This document shows positions 17,171-25,230 of a stretch of DNA of 45,019 nucleotides, in pieces (within the stretch, counting starts at the first letter, position 1; each line of letters opens with the position of its first letter). The notes under the pieces were generated by a model. That model was not told the origin of the DNA and did not search any database. It saw only the letters and a program-made list of their open reading frames with translations. Origin of the DNA: Chloroflexota bacterium (GTDB lineage Bacteria; Chloroflexota; Dehalococcoidia; UBA2247; RBG-13-53-26); contig PUNJ01000200.1 of assembly GCA_003551705.1 (NCBI GenBank), positions 1-45,019 on the forward strand, in the 5' to 3' direction. A program made the position numbers and the translations under genes.

Positions 17171-17734
17171 CTATTTGGGTTTGTCGTCCTCGCTCCGACC
17201 CCTGTCCAGGTCGTGCAGATCAAGGTTATTAATGAATTCCGTGAAAGCGGACATTTTGCGCAATTCTTCCTCGGTAACTTCCTTCTTTTCATGCAGGGAA
17301 GCTTGCGCACTGGGTATCGGCTTACCCGTTTCCTGGTCAAACACAATCCCCGCTTTTTCCAAGACCTCCTCGACGGCATAGATTGGGACTTTGGCTCTCA
17401 CTGCAAGAGCTATTGCGTCGCTCGGCCTGGAATCAACTTCAATTTCTTTTCCATTGACCGACAGGTTAATCTTTGCATAGAAAGTATCATTTTGGAGGTC
17501 GTTGACCACAATGGATACTACCTTGGCCCCCAGTGTTGAGATCATGGATGAAAGCAGATCGTGTGTGAGAGGACGCGGAACGGCAACCTCTTGCAGCTTG
17601 ATGGCAATCGCATCAGCTTCCGCAGGACCAATCCAAATGGGCAGGTAACGTTCGGCTTCGTTATCCTTAAGGATAACTACCCGCTGGGAATTAACCACAC
17701 TTACCCGTATGCTGTCGATAGTCATCTCAATCAT
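17171..17734 (-). CDS. Bifunctional nuclease (BFN/DUF151) family protein
   Basis: 187 residues. ATG 17734 is preceded by AGGAGAT 6 nt upstream. Residues about 1-135 are the BFN domain: the start MTIDSIRVSVV, LPIWIGPAEADAIAI, the stretch PRPLTHDLLSSMI, and SRPSDAIALAVRAKVPIYA are characteristic. Plant and Thermotoga relatives have been reported with DNase/RNase activity, but the bacterial role is poorly known. The C-terminal about 50 residues are charged and low in complexity. First gene of a two-gene operon with the Zn-ribbon protein. Confidence 0.92.
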   Translation of the reverse strand: MIEMTIDSIRVSVVNSQRVVILKDNEAERYLPIWIGPAEADAIAIKLQEVAVPRPLTHDLLSSMISTLGAKVVSIVVNDLQNDTFYAKINLSVNGKEIEVDSRPSDAIALAVRAKVPIYAVEEVLEKAGIVFDQETGKPIPSAQASLHEKKEVTEEELRKMSAFTEFINNLDLHDLDRGRSEDDKPK

Positions 17735-17766
17735 TTTCCCATCTCCTAACCCACAATCTAGCTCTG

Positions 17767-17795
17767 ATTTTAGTCGGGGTGCCGTTTTCTGTCAA
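17767..17795 (-). promoter_or_regulatory. Promoter of the bifunctional nuclease operon
   Basis: Minus strand TTGACA (17795-17790), 17-bp spacer, TAAAAT (17772-17767). Predicted start near 17760, a 26-nt leader. The rest of 17796-18057 is upstream of the EF-G-like gene: it has TATAAT at 17943-17948 and TATACT at 17977-17982 without good -35 boxes, and an AT-rich hairpin (AACTTTC/GAAAGTT, 17951-17969) followed by a T-run. Confidence 0.75.
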
Positions 17796-18057
17796 ATACG
17801 CTAAGACCCTCAAGCACGAGTGAAAACGACACCTGATCAGCCTACCGCCGGCCGTTGTCGGCGCCAACACATTTGGACGAATCATACCTGGTACCTATGA
17901 AGCTATTGCCAATCAATCTCAAGCGATTTACGCCTTTAAAGGTATAATTTAACTTTCCTTTTGAAAGTTTTTTTATTATACTGGAAATTCGATACCCATT
18001 TTCTACCTATTCCATACGTCCGAAGGTGCATAGGGTTTTAAGGAGGAGCTTCTCTTG

Positions 18058-20082
18058 ATGAAAGATTATCGTGCCGATCAGATACGTAACGTGGTCCTGC
18101 TTTCGCATTCCGGGGCCGGGAAGACAAGCCTGACAGAGGCAATGCTTTTCTCGACGGGTGCCATCCCCAGACTAGGCAAGGCCGATGAGGGAACGACGGT
18201 GTCGGATAATGACCCGGATGAAATTAAAAGGCATATCAGTATCAACCTGTCCCTCCTCCACTGCAACTGGAAGGACACCAAGGTCAATCTTCTCGACACC
18301 CCGGGTTACGCAGATTTCATCGGCGGGGTCAAGGCCGGCCTGAGAGTGGCCGAGGGTTCGGTCGTTGTGGTCTGTGCAACCTCCGGAGTGGAAGTGGGCA
18401 CAGAAACTGCTTGGCAATTTACAGAGGGAAGTTCTCTTCCCTGCCTGATATATATTAACAAGATGGACCGGGAAAATGCTGACTTCGCCAAAGCCGTGTC
18501 GCAAATCAACGAGGCGTTCGGCAATAAATGCGTCCCCATACAAGTGCCCATAGGTTCTCACAATACCTTTCAAGGCATCGTGGACATTATCACCATGAAA
18601 GCTTATATCGGAACCAAGGGCGAAGAGCAGCCTATCCCTGCCGATATGGACGATATTGTTGCCTCATACCGGGAGAAGCTTGCGGAAGCAGTGGCAGAAA
18701 CGGACGAGGCCCTTACGGAGAAGTATCTTGAGGGAGAGAGCATAACATCTGAAGATATTCTTCGTGTACTCGGCAGCGGTATCAAGTCCAGGCAGATAGT
18801 CCCCATCCTGGCTGGCTCCGCCCTGCAGAATACCGGTATCACACAACTCTTGGAGGCCATAGACGCCTACATGCCATCGCCCAAGGATATCCAACCCGAT
18901 GTATCCGATAAAGGCTCCCTGAGTGCCCTGGTATTCCTTACCAGTGCAGACCCATACGTCGGCAAACTGACCCATTTCAGGGTCTATTCAGGGACCATCG
19001 AGAGTAATGCCCAGGTATGGAACTGCACCAAGGACCAACCCGAGAGGGTAGGCCAGTTGTTCATGTTCCAAGGCAAAGGCCAGGAAGCCGTAGCAAAGGT
19101 AAGCGCGGGCGATATAGGCTCAGTTGCCAAGCTGGCGGTGACGGGAACCAGCGACACACTGGGCATAAAGGATGGTCCTGTCAAGCTCGAACCAATAGAG
19201 TTCCCGGAGCCGGTATACTCGTTAGCAATAAAGCCCAAGACGAAGACAGACGTCGACAAGCTGGGCACGGTATTGCCCCGCCTGATTGAAGAAGATCCAA
19301 CTCTGCGCGTGCGCAAGGACCCTGACACGGGAGAGACCGTTCTTTCCGGAATGGGCGATTCACACTTGGACGTGGTCATAGACCGAATGCAGCGCAAATT
19401 CGGCCTTGGCGTCACGGGAGACCCGCCCAAGGTCCCCTACAAAGAGACGGTCAGTGTGACGACCAAAGCCGAATACAAGCATAAGAAGCAAACGGGGGGT
19501 CATGGCCAATATGGTCACGTATGTTTCGAGGTAGAACCGCTGCCGCGCAGCCAGGGTTTCGAATTCGCAGAAAAAGTAGTTGGCGGCTCAGTACCCAAGA
19601 ACTACATTCCAGCCGTAGAAAAAGGCGTTATGGAAGCAAGGACCGAAGGCGTACTAGCCCGTTTCCCGGTCGTAGATGTTAAAGTCACGCTCTACGATGG
19701 AAGCGCCCACCCGGTGGACTCGTCGGAGATCTCTTTCAAGATAGCCGCGTCTCAGGCTTTGAAGAAGGGCTTATCTCAGGCCCGCCCCATTCTTCTCGAG
19801 CCCATCATGCATCTCGAGGTTGTGGTACCTGAGGCCTTTATTGGAGACATCATCTCTGACCTCAACACCAAGCGGGCCAAGGTGCTGGGCATGAACCCTG
19901 CCGACGGCAACCAGATAATCGAGGCACAAGTGCCCCTTGCAGAGCTACTCCGGTATGCTATCGACCTGAGATCCATAACCCAAGGTCGCGGCACCTACAA
20001 AGTCCAGTTCAGCCACTACGAGGAGGTCCCTTCCTACCAGGCAGAGAAGATCATGAGCGAGCGATCCGCAGAGAAGGGTTAG
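18058..20082 (+). CDS. Elongation factor G-like GTPase (EF-G paralogue)
   Basis: 674 residues from ATG 18058, with AAGGAGGAG 9 nt upstream. Domains in order: GTPase (about 1-265), EF-Tu domain 2-like barrel, domain III, domain IV (KHKKQTGGHGQYGHVCFEVE), and domain V. The P-loop is SHSGAGKTSL, not the AHIDAGKTT of canonical EF-G; DTPGYADF and NKMD are present. The length is slightly under canonical EF-G (about 690-700). These features mark the EF-G-like group (EF-G2-type paralogues) rather than the main translocase. Members bind GTP and the ribosome, but their duty (translocation, recycling or stress) is not readable here. Stands alone; convergent with the next gene, 15 bp apart. Confidence 0.92.
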   Translation: MKDYRADQIRNVVLLSHSGAGKTSLTEAMLFSTGAIPRLGKADEGTTVSDNDPDEIKRHISINLSLLHCNWKDTKVNLLDTPGYADFIGGVKAGLRVAEGSVVVVCATSGVEVGTETAWQFTEGSSLPCLIYINKMDRENADFAKAVSQINEAFGNKCVPIQVPIGSHNTFQGIVDIITMKAYIGTKGEEQPIPADMDDIVASYREKLAEAVAETDEALTEKYLEGESITSEDILRVLGSGIKSRQIVPILAGSALQNTGITQLLEAIDAYMPSPKDIQPDVSDKGSLSALVFLTSADPYVGKLTHFRVYSGTIESNAQVWNCTKDQPERVGQLFMFQGKGQEAVAKVSAGDIGSVAKLAVTGTSDTLGIKDGPVKLEPIEFPEPVYSLAIKPKTKTDVDKLGTVLPRLIEEDPTLRVRKDPDTGETVLSGMGDSHLDVVIDRMQRKFGLGVTGDPPKVPYKETVSVTTKAEYKHKKQTGGHGQYGHVCFEVEPLPRSQGFEFAEKVVGGSVPKNYIPAVEKGVMEARTEGVLARFPVVDVKVTLYDGSAHPVDSSEISFKIAASQALKKGLSQARPILLEPIMHLEVVVPEAFIGDIISDLNTKRAKVLGMNPADGNQIIEAQVPLAELLRYAIDLRSITQGRGTYKVQFSHYEEVPSYQAEKIMSERSAEKG

Positions 20083-20097
20083 CCTCATCAGGCCGGG

Positions 20098-20898
20098 TCA
20101 AAGTGAATGCCCATTGACCGCTGCCCAAACCAGTTGGGGTAGCATGACCACCCGGTGATCGCCCTTGGACTGAAGCGCCGGTTGCAGGAAAGCTACACAG
20201 CCTGCACAAACCGTGACCATAATCCTGCTCCGCACCGAAGCGAGCAAGGCATCGAGTTGGTCAGGCCTTGTGCAGCAGAACCGGCTATCGATTTCGTTTA
20301 CTTCCAAACCTTCTATGCGGTCCAAAAGGGCAGTAGCCGATTTCAGGTCAGGCATCAGACCCATTTTCTTGTAGTAAAATTGGCAGCCCTCGTAGTAGTC
20401 AACCTGCATCGGCAGCTTGCCTGCCTCGAAGAGCTGGCCCAGCAAGGTCGGAAACCAGACCACTTCCTCGGCTATGTCCATTCTCCGGTAGACTGCGTCA
20501 CAGCTCACGCAAAAGGTGATGATCTTCTTTGCGCCAAGGCTCCTGACTTGTTGAAGATTTGCCATTACAAACTCATTGACGATGCCCTCGGCCTCTGCCA
20601 TTTGCTCAGCGCCACTACTTCCGCCCTTCGTGGCCTGCCTGAGAATGAGGTTGCCGCAGCAGTGCTCCTTGGGCAACAGCGCATGATCGACCCCGAAATG
20701 TTTCAACAGGTGAGCAAAGGCCCGCATGTCTTCCGAGACCAGGGTGGGAAGAAAGCAACTGGCCAGCATTGCATATTCGGCCTTGCTCTTGACCTCGAAA
20801 CCGAGGTCCTTCAGCAGGTCCATCCGGGCATCAACCTCGGACTGGCCCTGGACAAGCCCGCTCTCCCTGATATTGTCAATCATGGTGTAATCAAGCAT
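20098..20898 (-). CDS. HdrB-like cysteine-rich (CCG domain) protein
   Basis: 266 residues from ATG 20898, with GGAGGTT 4 nt upstream. It has two cysteine-rich CCG-type repeats: the first about 80-135 (EHCCGNLILRQA and CVSCDAVY), the second about 170-240 (YYEGCQFYYKK, RFCCTRPDQLD and CAGCVAFLQ). In heterodisulfide reductase HdrB such repeats bind unusual [4Fe-4S] clusters and split disulfides; relatives include GlpC, LutA and succinate dehydrogenase subunits. No HdrA, HdrC or ferredoxin gene adjoins it, so it is an orphan here. Electron donor and substrate unknown. The 350 bp upstream contains only a weak promoter candidate. Confidence 0.85.
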   Translation of the reverse strand: MLDYTMIDNIRESGLVQGQSEVDARMDLLKDLGFEVKSKAEYAMLASCFLPTLVSEDMRAFAHLLKHFGVDHALLPKEHCCGNLILRQATKGGSSGAEQMAEAEGIVNEFVMANLQQVRSLGAKKIITFCVSCDAVYRRMDIAEEVVWFPTLLGQLFEAGKLPMQVDYYEGCQFYYKKMGLMPDLKSATALLDRIEGLEVNEIDSRFCCTRPDQLDALLASVRSRIMVTVCAGCVAFLQPALQSKGDHRVVMLPQLVWAAVNGHSL

Positions 20899-21255
20899 GT
20901 GGAACCTCCGGCCTGCCGTCTAATCGTGTGCTTCAGGTTAAAGCGTCAGCCTGAGTATGTCAAGGCGCGGCATGGCCAGGTACGAATGCCATATAGGTCC
21001 ACACAGTCCGGTGCAGCCCTGCCCCCCAGTGTCTCCAGGCCCATATGACTCAAAGACCAAGGTTTCCGTGTTACCCCGGCGTCTGGGCACCTTGAATCGG
21101 TCCAGTCTTCGTGCCCACCGATAATATAGCCGACACTCTTTGTTAACCAAGGAGTGACTCTGATTAACGCATCTTAAACCGCTAATGTGGTATGAATTCT
21201 ATATGGTAGAGGTTATCGTATTTGGCTTCAAAACTGATCAAGCGAAGTGAGGGCC
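20899..21255. other. Intergenic region between divergent HdrB-like and radical SAM genes
   Basis: About 357 bp with no supported gene. On the minus strand TTGGTT (21150-21145), a 16-bp spacer and TATATT (21128-21123) could drive the HdrB-like gene but would leave a leader of over 200 nt. I see no convincing promoter for the radical SAM gene and no striking repeat. Confidence 0.4.
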
Positions 21256-22434
21256 ATGATGAGGCATGAACAAGCACAATTGGGACTACGGGAATTATCA
21301 GTTGAGCGTGATCCGAACGAGACCCTGGAACGGCCGCCCGTTCTGCAAGGACACACATACGACCCGCAGGAAGCCTATAAGGCCAGAGACAATGACCGGT
21401 TGCTGACTTTGAGAATTGAAGCAAACATGGCCTGCAACCTGAACTGCCGGTACTGCCCAGAAAGAGACCCGGATGAAGCCGCCGTTGAACTGCCCTATGA
21501 CAAGATGGTATCGGTTGTAAGACAGGCCAGAGAGTTGGGTGCAGAATCCATAGTCATACTGGGAGGCGAACCGACCATGTATTCTCGCTTTCGGGATCTC
21601 ATCAACGCCGCGTACTTACTGGGCATGAGGCCGGTTATAGTCTCGAACCTGATGGATATAGATGCGGAAACGGCCCGGTTCCTGTCCGCCAGCAACGCCT
21701 CCGTACTGGGCAAGGTAGACTCCTTTTACAGGGAATTGCAGGACTTCCTATCGGGCAAAAGAGGGGCCTGGGAACGCATCCGGCAGGGTCTCCACAACTT
21801 GAAACAGGCAGGTTTCACCCGGCCAGCCGACCCACACAGGTCCAGACTAGGGCTCTCCTTTGTGGCAAACAGACTAAACATGGTGGAGATGGACGAGATG
21901 TGGCATTTCTGCCGCCAACATGACATCTTCCCCAATCTGGAACTTCTTCCCCCTCCCGGCAAAGCCGGATATTCCAATCAGAGCCAAGCGCTGTCCCTGG
22001 AAGAGATAGAGGAATGCAAACTGAGGATTCTGCGCCTCGACAGGGACTACTACGGGTTCGACTGGCTGCCTTACACTCCCGTACCGGGAAGTGCTTGCCT
22101 GCAGTATCTCTATAGTCTGTACGTAACAGTACGGGGCAATGTCAGGCCTTGTTGCTCAACCAGGCTTGAGGAAAATCCGGACTTGCACCAAGACAACACA
22201 TACCCGTACAACATTCATCGCATGTCTTTGCGTGACATTTATGGGTCCTCTCTGTTCCGGCAAATAAGAAACGTGGATAGAAATTTGGAGGGGAAATGCG
22301 GTGATTGTGAAAATCTATCCGAATGCATTGGTTGCAGGGGGCAAGCCTACAGTGTTGCGACTGGCAAGGGGCAGGACCCGATGCGAGCCCTGCAAAGTGA
22401 ATGCCCGCTCTGTTTCAGAGACGCCAAACCATGA
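21256..22434 (+). CDS. Radical SAM protein with C-terminal cysteine (SPASM-like) domain
   Basis: About 392 residues. The start is uncertain: ATG 21256, ATG 21259 and GTG 21247 are adjacent, and the best ribosome site (GAGGG) fits the second ATG. The [4Fe-4S] motif CNLNCRYC (C60, C64, C67 from ATG 21256) follows RIEANMA, and GGEPTMY is the SAM-binding GGE motif. The C-terminal about 110 residues carry many cysteines (RPCCSTR, CGDCENLSECIGCRG, CPLCF) as in SPASM auxiliary-cluster domains, which often modify peptides or proteins. No short precursor-peptide gene is evident next to it. The substrate is unknown. It faces the HdrB-like gene, which might supply electrons, though that is speculative. 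Confidence 0.88.
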   Translation: MMRHEQAQLGLRELSVERDPNETLERPPVLQGHTYDPQEAYKARDNDRLLTLRIEANMACNLNCRYCPERDPDEAAVELPYDKMVSVVRQARELGAESIVILGGEPTMYSRFRDLINAAYLLGMRPVIVSNLMDIDAETARFLSASNASVLGKVDSFYRELQDFLSGKRGAWERIRQGLHNLKQAGFTRPADPHRSRLGLSFVANRLNMVEMDEMWHFCRQHDIFPNLELLPPPGKAGYSNQSQALSLEEIEECKLRILRLDRDYYGFDWLPYTPVPGSACLQYLYSLYVTVRGNVRPCCSTRLEENPDLHQDNTYPYNIHRMSLRDIYGSSLFRQIRNVDRNLEGKCGDCENLSECIGCRGQAYSVATGKGQDPMRALQSECPLCFRDAKP

Positions 22435-22507
22435 CCACCCTTGGAATAAGAGCCCAAGCTCCCCCGCTGGCGGCTGCGATGAGGAGACTTATTGCGTATG
22501 TAAGAGA

Positions 22508-22523
22508 CCGGCCCTGGGGCCGG
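22508..22523. terminator. GC hairpin between convergent radical SAM and etfA genes
   Basis: CCGGCCC-TG-GGGCCGG: a perfect 7-bp inverted repeat (22508-22514 with 22517-22523; the hairpin loop would need a pair opened). It lies in the 124 bp between convergent gene ends; no T-run follows. Likely terminator or insulating hairpin. Confidence 0.4.
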
Positions 22524-22558
22524 CCTCCATAACTACCAGAATCTATGAGAAGCGCCCG

Positions 22559-23554
22559 TTAGGCGAGTAACTCTTTGAGCTTCTGCGTAAAGGCCGGAAG
22601 CGCCTGTTTCCAGTCGCCCACAATACCATAGTCGGCTTCCCTGAAAATGTTTGCTTCGGGGTCCTTGTTGATGGCCACAATGGTCTTGGAGCCGGAACAG
22701 CCAGCCATATGCTGGCTGGAACCCGAGAGCGCCACGGCTATGTAAAGGTCAGGCGTCACAATCTTGCCGGTAAGCCCCACCTGTGTTGTAGAAGGAATCC
22801 ACCCATTATCAACTGCGGGACGGGTCGACCCGACGGCACCTTTGAAGAGGCGCGCTAAGGCTTCCAATTGTTGGAAGCCCTCTGGTGCACCCATACCCCG
22901 GCCTCCGCCAATTACAACAGGAGCATCTTCCAGCTTGACGCCGACAACCTCTTCCTTCACTTTCTGGACGAATTTTGCTTTGATCATGGAAGGATCCAGG
23001 CCAGCTGCTACTTCAATGACTTCCCCCTTTCTGGAATCATCTTTTGGCAGGGGAGACATCGATTTGGAGCGCACTGTCACGATTTGCGGCATTCGGTCAG
23101 AGGTGAAGACAGCCCTGGCATTACCGCCATACACTGACCGGGTCTGAAGCAACAGTTTGGTATCCGGATCAATCGCCAGTTCAACACAATCTGTAGAGAC
23201 AGCCGTGCCCAGACGGAAAGCCAGCCTGGGAGCCAGGTCTCGTCCTACGGGTGTCTGGCCATAGAGAATCACTTTGGGCGAAATTTCTTCAGTTACCTTC
23301 TGAGCGGCAGCCAGATACGCCTCAGCCTGGTAGTCCTGCAGCAGCGGGTCATCCACAACATAAGCCTTGTCCGCACCCCAGGCAATCGCTTCCTCAGCCA
23401 GGCCTTTGACGCCGCTACCCAATAATGCTACGGAAAGGTCTTCACCAAGCCCGTCAGCCAGTTGCCTGCCGCAGCCCAAAAGTTCCGTAGTGATACCGGC
23501 TAGTTTCCCTTCAACTATATCGGCAAAAACCAAGACGCCCTTACTATCTGCCAT
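22559..23554 (-). CDS. etfA: Electron transfer flavoprotein alpha subunit
   Basis: 331 residues. ATG 23554 has GAAGGAGG 6 nt upstream, and the start overlaps the end of the small gene before it. The N-terminal domain packs against EtfB; the C-terminal FAD domain (about 200-331) is clear from [39 protein letters not shown], and [22 protein letters not shown]. With EtfB it accepts electrons from acyl-CoA dehydrogenases, such as the one at 10815-11945, or takes part in electron bifurcation. The spacing of the FAD domain is the standard short type. Sequence alone does not decide between classic and bifurcating ETF. Part of etfB-orf-etfA. Confidence 0.95.
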   Translation of the reverse strand: MADSKGVLVFADIVEGKLAGITTELLGCGRQLADGLGEDLSVALLGSGVKGLAEEAIAWGADKAYVVDDPLLQDYQAEAYLAAAQKVTEEISPKVILYGQTPVGRDLAPRLAFRLGTAVSTDCVELAIDPDTKLLLQTRSVYGGNARAVFTSDRMPQIVTVRSKSMSPLPKDDSRKGEVIEVAAGLDPSMIKAKFVQKVKEEVVGVKLEDAPVVIGGGRGMGAPEGFQQLEALARLFKGAVGSTRPAVDNGWIPSTTQVGLTGKIVTPDLYIAVALSGSSQHMAGCSGSKTIVAINKDPEANIFREADYGIVGDWKQALPAFTQKLKELLA

Positions 23555-23732
23555 CGGTTCCTCCTTCAGTAAGTTCGGTTAAAGTCGTATCTTCCTGGGC
23601 ATTCTTCTGGAGTGACATGAAGTCCTCCAGCAATTTGACTGCTGCCGGAGAGCCCTCTTCGGCAGCCTCCTTCAGCCTGGCGTATAAGTAGTCCATGGTA
23701 AGTCCGCAAGGCATTACGCCTACTTTCTCCAA
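23544..23732 (-). CDS. Small protein encoded between etfB and etfA
   Basis: Up to 62 residues. It begins with TTG 23732, 7 nt after the etfB stop, or with ATG 23714; neither has a strong ribosome site, so coupling to etfB is likely. The end overlaps the etfA start by 11 nt. It looks soluble and helical, with MDYLYARLKEAAEEGSPAAV in the middle and an acidic-polar tail. No motif recognised. The exact tiling between two ETF genes supports a real gene, perhaps a chaperone or partner of the flavoprotein, but that is inference. Confidence 0.6.
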   Translation of the reverse strand: MEKVGVMPCGLTMDYLYARLKEAAEEGSPAAVKLLEDFMSLQKNAQEDTTLTELTEGGTDGR

Positions 23733-23739
23733 GGTCCAA

Positions 23740-24540
23740 CTAGATAACCTTGGCCTCCCTTAGTTTAACGGCCAGATTCGCAGCCGCTTCAGCCACGTCC
23801 TCACCCTCAATAATTTCACATTTTCCAACCTTCACCGGTTGGAAGAGCTTGCCAAGTTTGGCCCGCCGGCCTTGGGCGCCAATCTGAGAAGCATCCACTT
23901 CTATGTCGGCCGGCTTCCAGACCGTGGGCTGTATCTTGGCAGCCTTCATGATGCCTTTTAATGGAGCGTATCGCGGTTCTCCAAATTCGTTGGTGATTGT
24001 AAGTACGCAAGGCGTAGGTACTTCCACAATTTCATGCCCATCTGCAACCATGCGTTCGACGGTGAGTTTGCCATCAGCTACGTCCACCTTCTTCACCAGC
24101 GTCACGACAGGAATGCCAAGTATTTCTGCAATACCGATGCCTACCTGGCCGGCATCCCAGTCCGCCGCCTGCCTGCCACAGAAAATGATATCAAATTGCC
24201 CTATTTTCTTGACGGCCATGGCGAGGGCATAGGCTGTAGACCAGCTGTCGCCATCTTCATAGGCCTGGTCTTCCAGCAGGACCAACTGGTCAGCCCCCAT
24301 GGCCAAGGGTTTCTTGACCACATCCCGCACCAGGTTATTACCCAGGCTCAAGACAGTGATCTTTCCACCTTTGCCATCCTTGACCCGGAGCGCGGCCTCA
24401 ACAGCAATCTCATCGAAAGTGCTGATTACCGGCGGTACACCGGGTGGGGGAACTACCTTGTTGGTGCTGGGATCTACCTTGAAAGTCGCTGGTGGGGCTT
24501 CAGGATCAGGTACCTGCTTGGCGCAAACAATCATCTCCAT
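23740..24540 (-). CDS. etfB: Electron transfer flavoprotein beta subunit
   Basis: 266 residues, usual length. ATG 24540 has GGAGGAAAG upstream. It starts EMIVCAKQVPDPEAPP and has the AMP-binding-type ILSLGNNLVRD-like strand (residues about 60-70), CGRQAADWDAGQVG (about 122-135), and the C-terminal helix of the family. EtfB holds AMP or, in bifurcating ETFs, a second FAD. The GRQAADWDAGQVG loop is the recognition stretch for acyl-CoA dehydrogenases. First gene of etfB-orf-etfA, with promoter at 24596-24625 and a 49-nt leader. Partner dehydrogenases are not adjacent but occur at 10815-11945. Confidence 0.95.
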   Translation of the reverse strand: MEMIVCAKQVPDPEAPPATFKVDPSTNKVVPPPGVPPVISTFDEIAVEAALRVKDGKGGKITVLSLGNNLVRDVVKKPLAMGADQLVLLEDQAYEDGDSWSTAYALAMAVKKIGQFDIIFCGRQAADWDAGQVGIGIAEILGIPVVTLVKKVDVADGKLTVERMVADGHEIVEVPTPCVLTITNEFGEPRYAPLKGIMKAAKIQPTVWKPADIEVDASQIGAQGRRAKLGKLFQPVKVGKCEIIEGEDVAEAAANLAVKLREAKVI

Positions 24541-24595
24541 GAATACTTTCCTCCTGTAGTAACCGTGTAGAGTTGCCGGTATCTAACCAAGCTTC

Positions 24596-24625
24596 ATTGT
24601 ACCCAAGCGCGACTGAGGCTGTCAA
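24596..24625 (-). promoter_or_regulatory. Promoter of the etf operon
   Basis: Minus strand TTGACA (24625-24620), 18-bp spacer, TACAAT (24601-24596). Predicted start near 24589, a 49-nt leader to etfB. Confidence 0.75.
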
Positions 24626-24716
24626 GGAAAGCCCGATCCGGCTTTGTGGACCGGCGGCCATAGTTCCTGAACCCGAAATGGTAAATTGTACGTAATTGCG
24701 CTGTTATAAATCGTAG

Positions 24717-24746
24717 TAATACTATATTCACACAATAATAGTATTA
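24717..24746. repeat. 9-bp inverted repeat upstream of aroH
   Basis: TAATACTAT (24717-24725) and ATAGTATTA (24738-24746), perfect arms separated by 12 bp, in the 320-bp region between divergent etfB and aroH. Spacing of about two helical turns between arm centres fits a dimeric regulator. No protein assigned. Confidence 0.5.
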
Positions 24747-24804
24747 GGGATGTTACCGTGACCCTCACATGAGTAAAGCGGTTCGGTTGCGAACACTGTC
24801 AATG

Positions 24805-24833
24805 TTGTTGGCAACAGTCACTTATGTCATAAT
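24805..24833 (+). promoter_or_regulatory. Promoter of aroH-aroF-ribF-tyrS
   Basis: TTGTTG (24805-24810), 17-bp spacer, CATAAT (24828-24833). Predicted start near 24840, only about 22 nt before aroH; no clear ribosome site lies in that leader. Confidence 0.55.
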
Positions 24834-24861
24834 AGATGCCACAGGATTGTAATGCGAGCAT

Positions 24862-25230
24862 ATGTGGTGTAGAGGCATTCGAGGGGCAACACAGGCCGCG
24901 GACAACACGAGAACCGAGATACTAACCGCCACCAAAGAGTTGATCAATGGCATTATCGAGGTTAACCGGGTCGAGACGGACGCCATTGCCTGTGCTTTTT
25001 TTACTGCTACGCCTGATTTGAACGCCGAATTTCCAGCCCTGGCTGCCCGACAGTTGGGATGGGTCAATGTCCCGCTGATGTGCAACCAGGAAATGGATGT
25101 GCCACAGAGCATGCCCAGGTGCATCAGGGTTCTTATCCTGGTTAATACGGATAAAACGCCCGACGACATAGTTCATGTCTACCAGAGAGGAACGGAGGTG
25201 CTGAGAAAGTATATGGGGGAGGAGAAGTAG
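24862..25230 (+). CDS. aroH: Chorismate mutase, AroH type
   Basis: 122 residues, typical of the trimeric Bacillus-type enzyme. It rearranges chorismate to prephenate for phenylalanine and tyrosine. Family signatures: RGIRGATQAADNT at the N-terminus with the active-site Arg, then IACAFFTATPDLNAEFPA, LMCNQEMDVPQSMPRCIRV containing the catalytic Arg, and HVYQRGTEVLR. ATG 24862 lacks a good ribosome site and the leader is about 22 nt. Its stop codon abuts the aroF start (TAG then ATG), so the pair is translationally coupled. aroH and aroF give the pathway's first step and the branch to Phe/Tyr under joint control. Confidence 0.94.
   Translation: MWCRGIRGATQAADNTRTEILTATKELINGIIEVNRVETDAIACAFFTATPDLNAEFPALAARQLGWVNVPLMCNQEMDVPQSMPRCIRVLILVNTDKTPDDIVHVYQRGTEVLRKYMGEEK

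Noticed and set aside
17951-17974. Intrinsic terminator (AACTTTC/GAAAGTT hairpin plus T-run)
   Set aside because: No gene on the plus strand ends upstream for it to terminate; it is AT-rich and more likely part of the EF-G-like gene's promoter or leader.
20938-21150. 70-codon minus-strand frame upstream of the HdrB-like gene
   Set aside because: TTG start without ribosome site and a composition that does not resemble a protein in this window.
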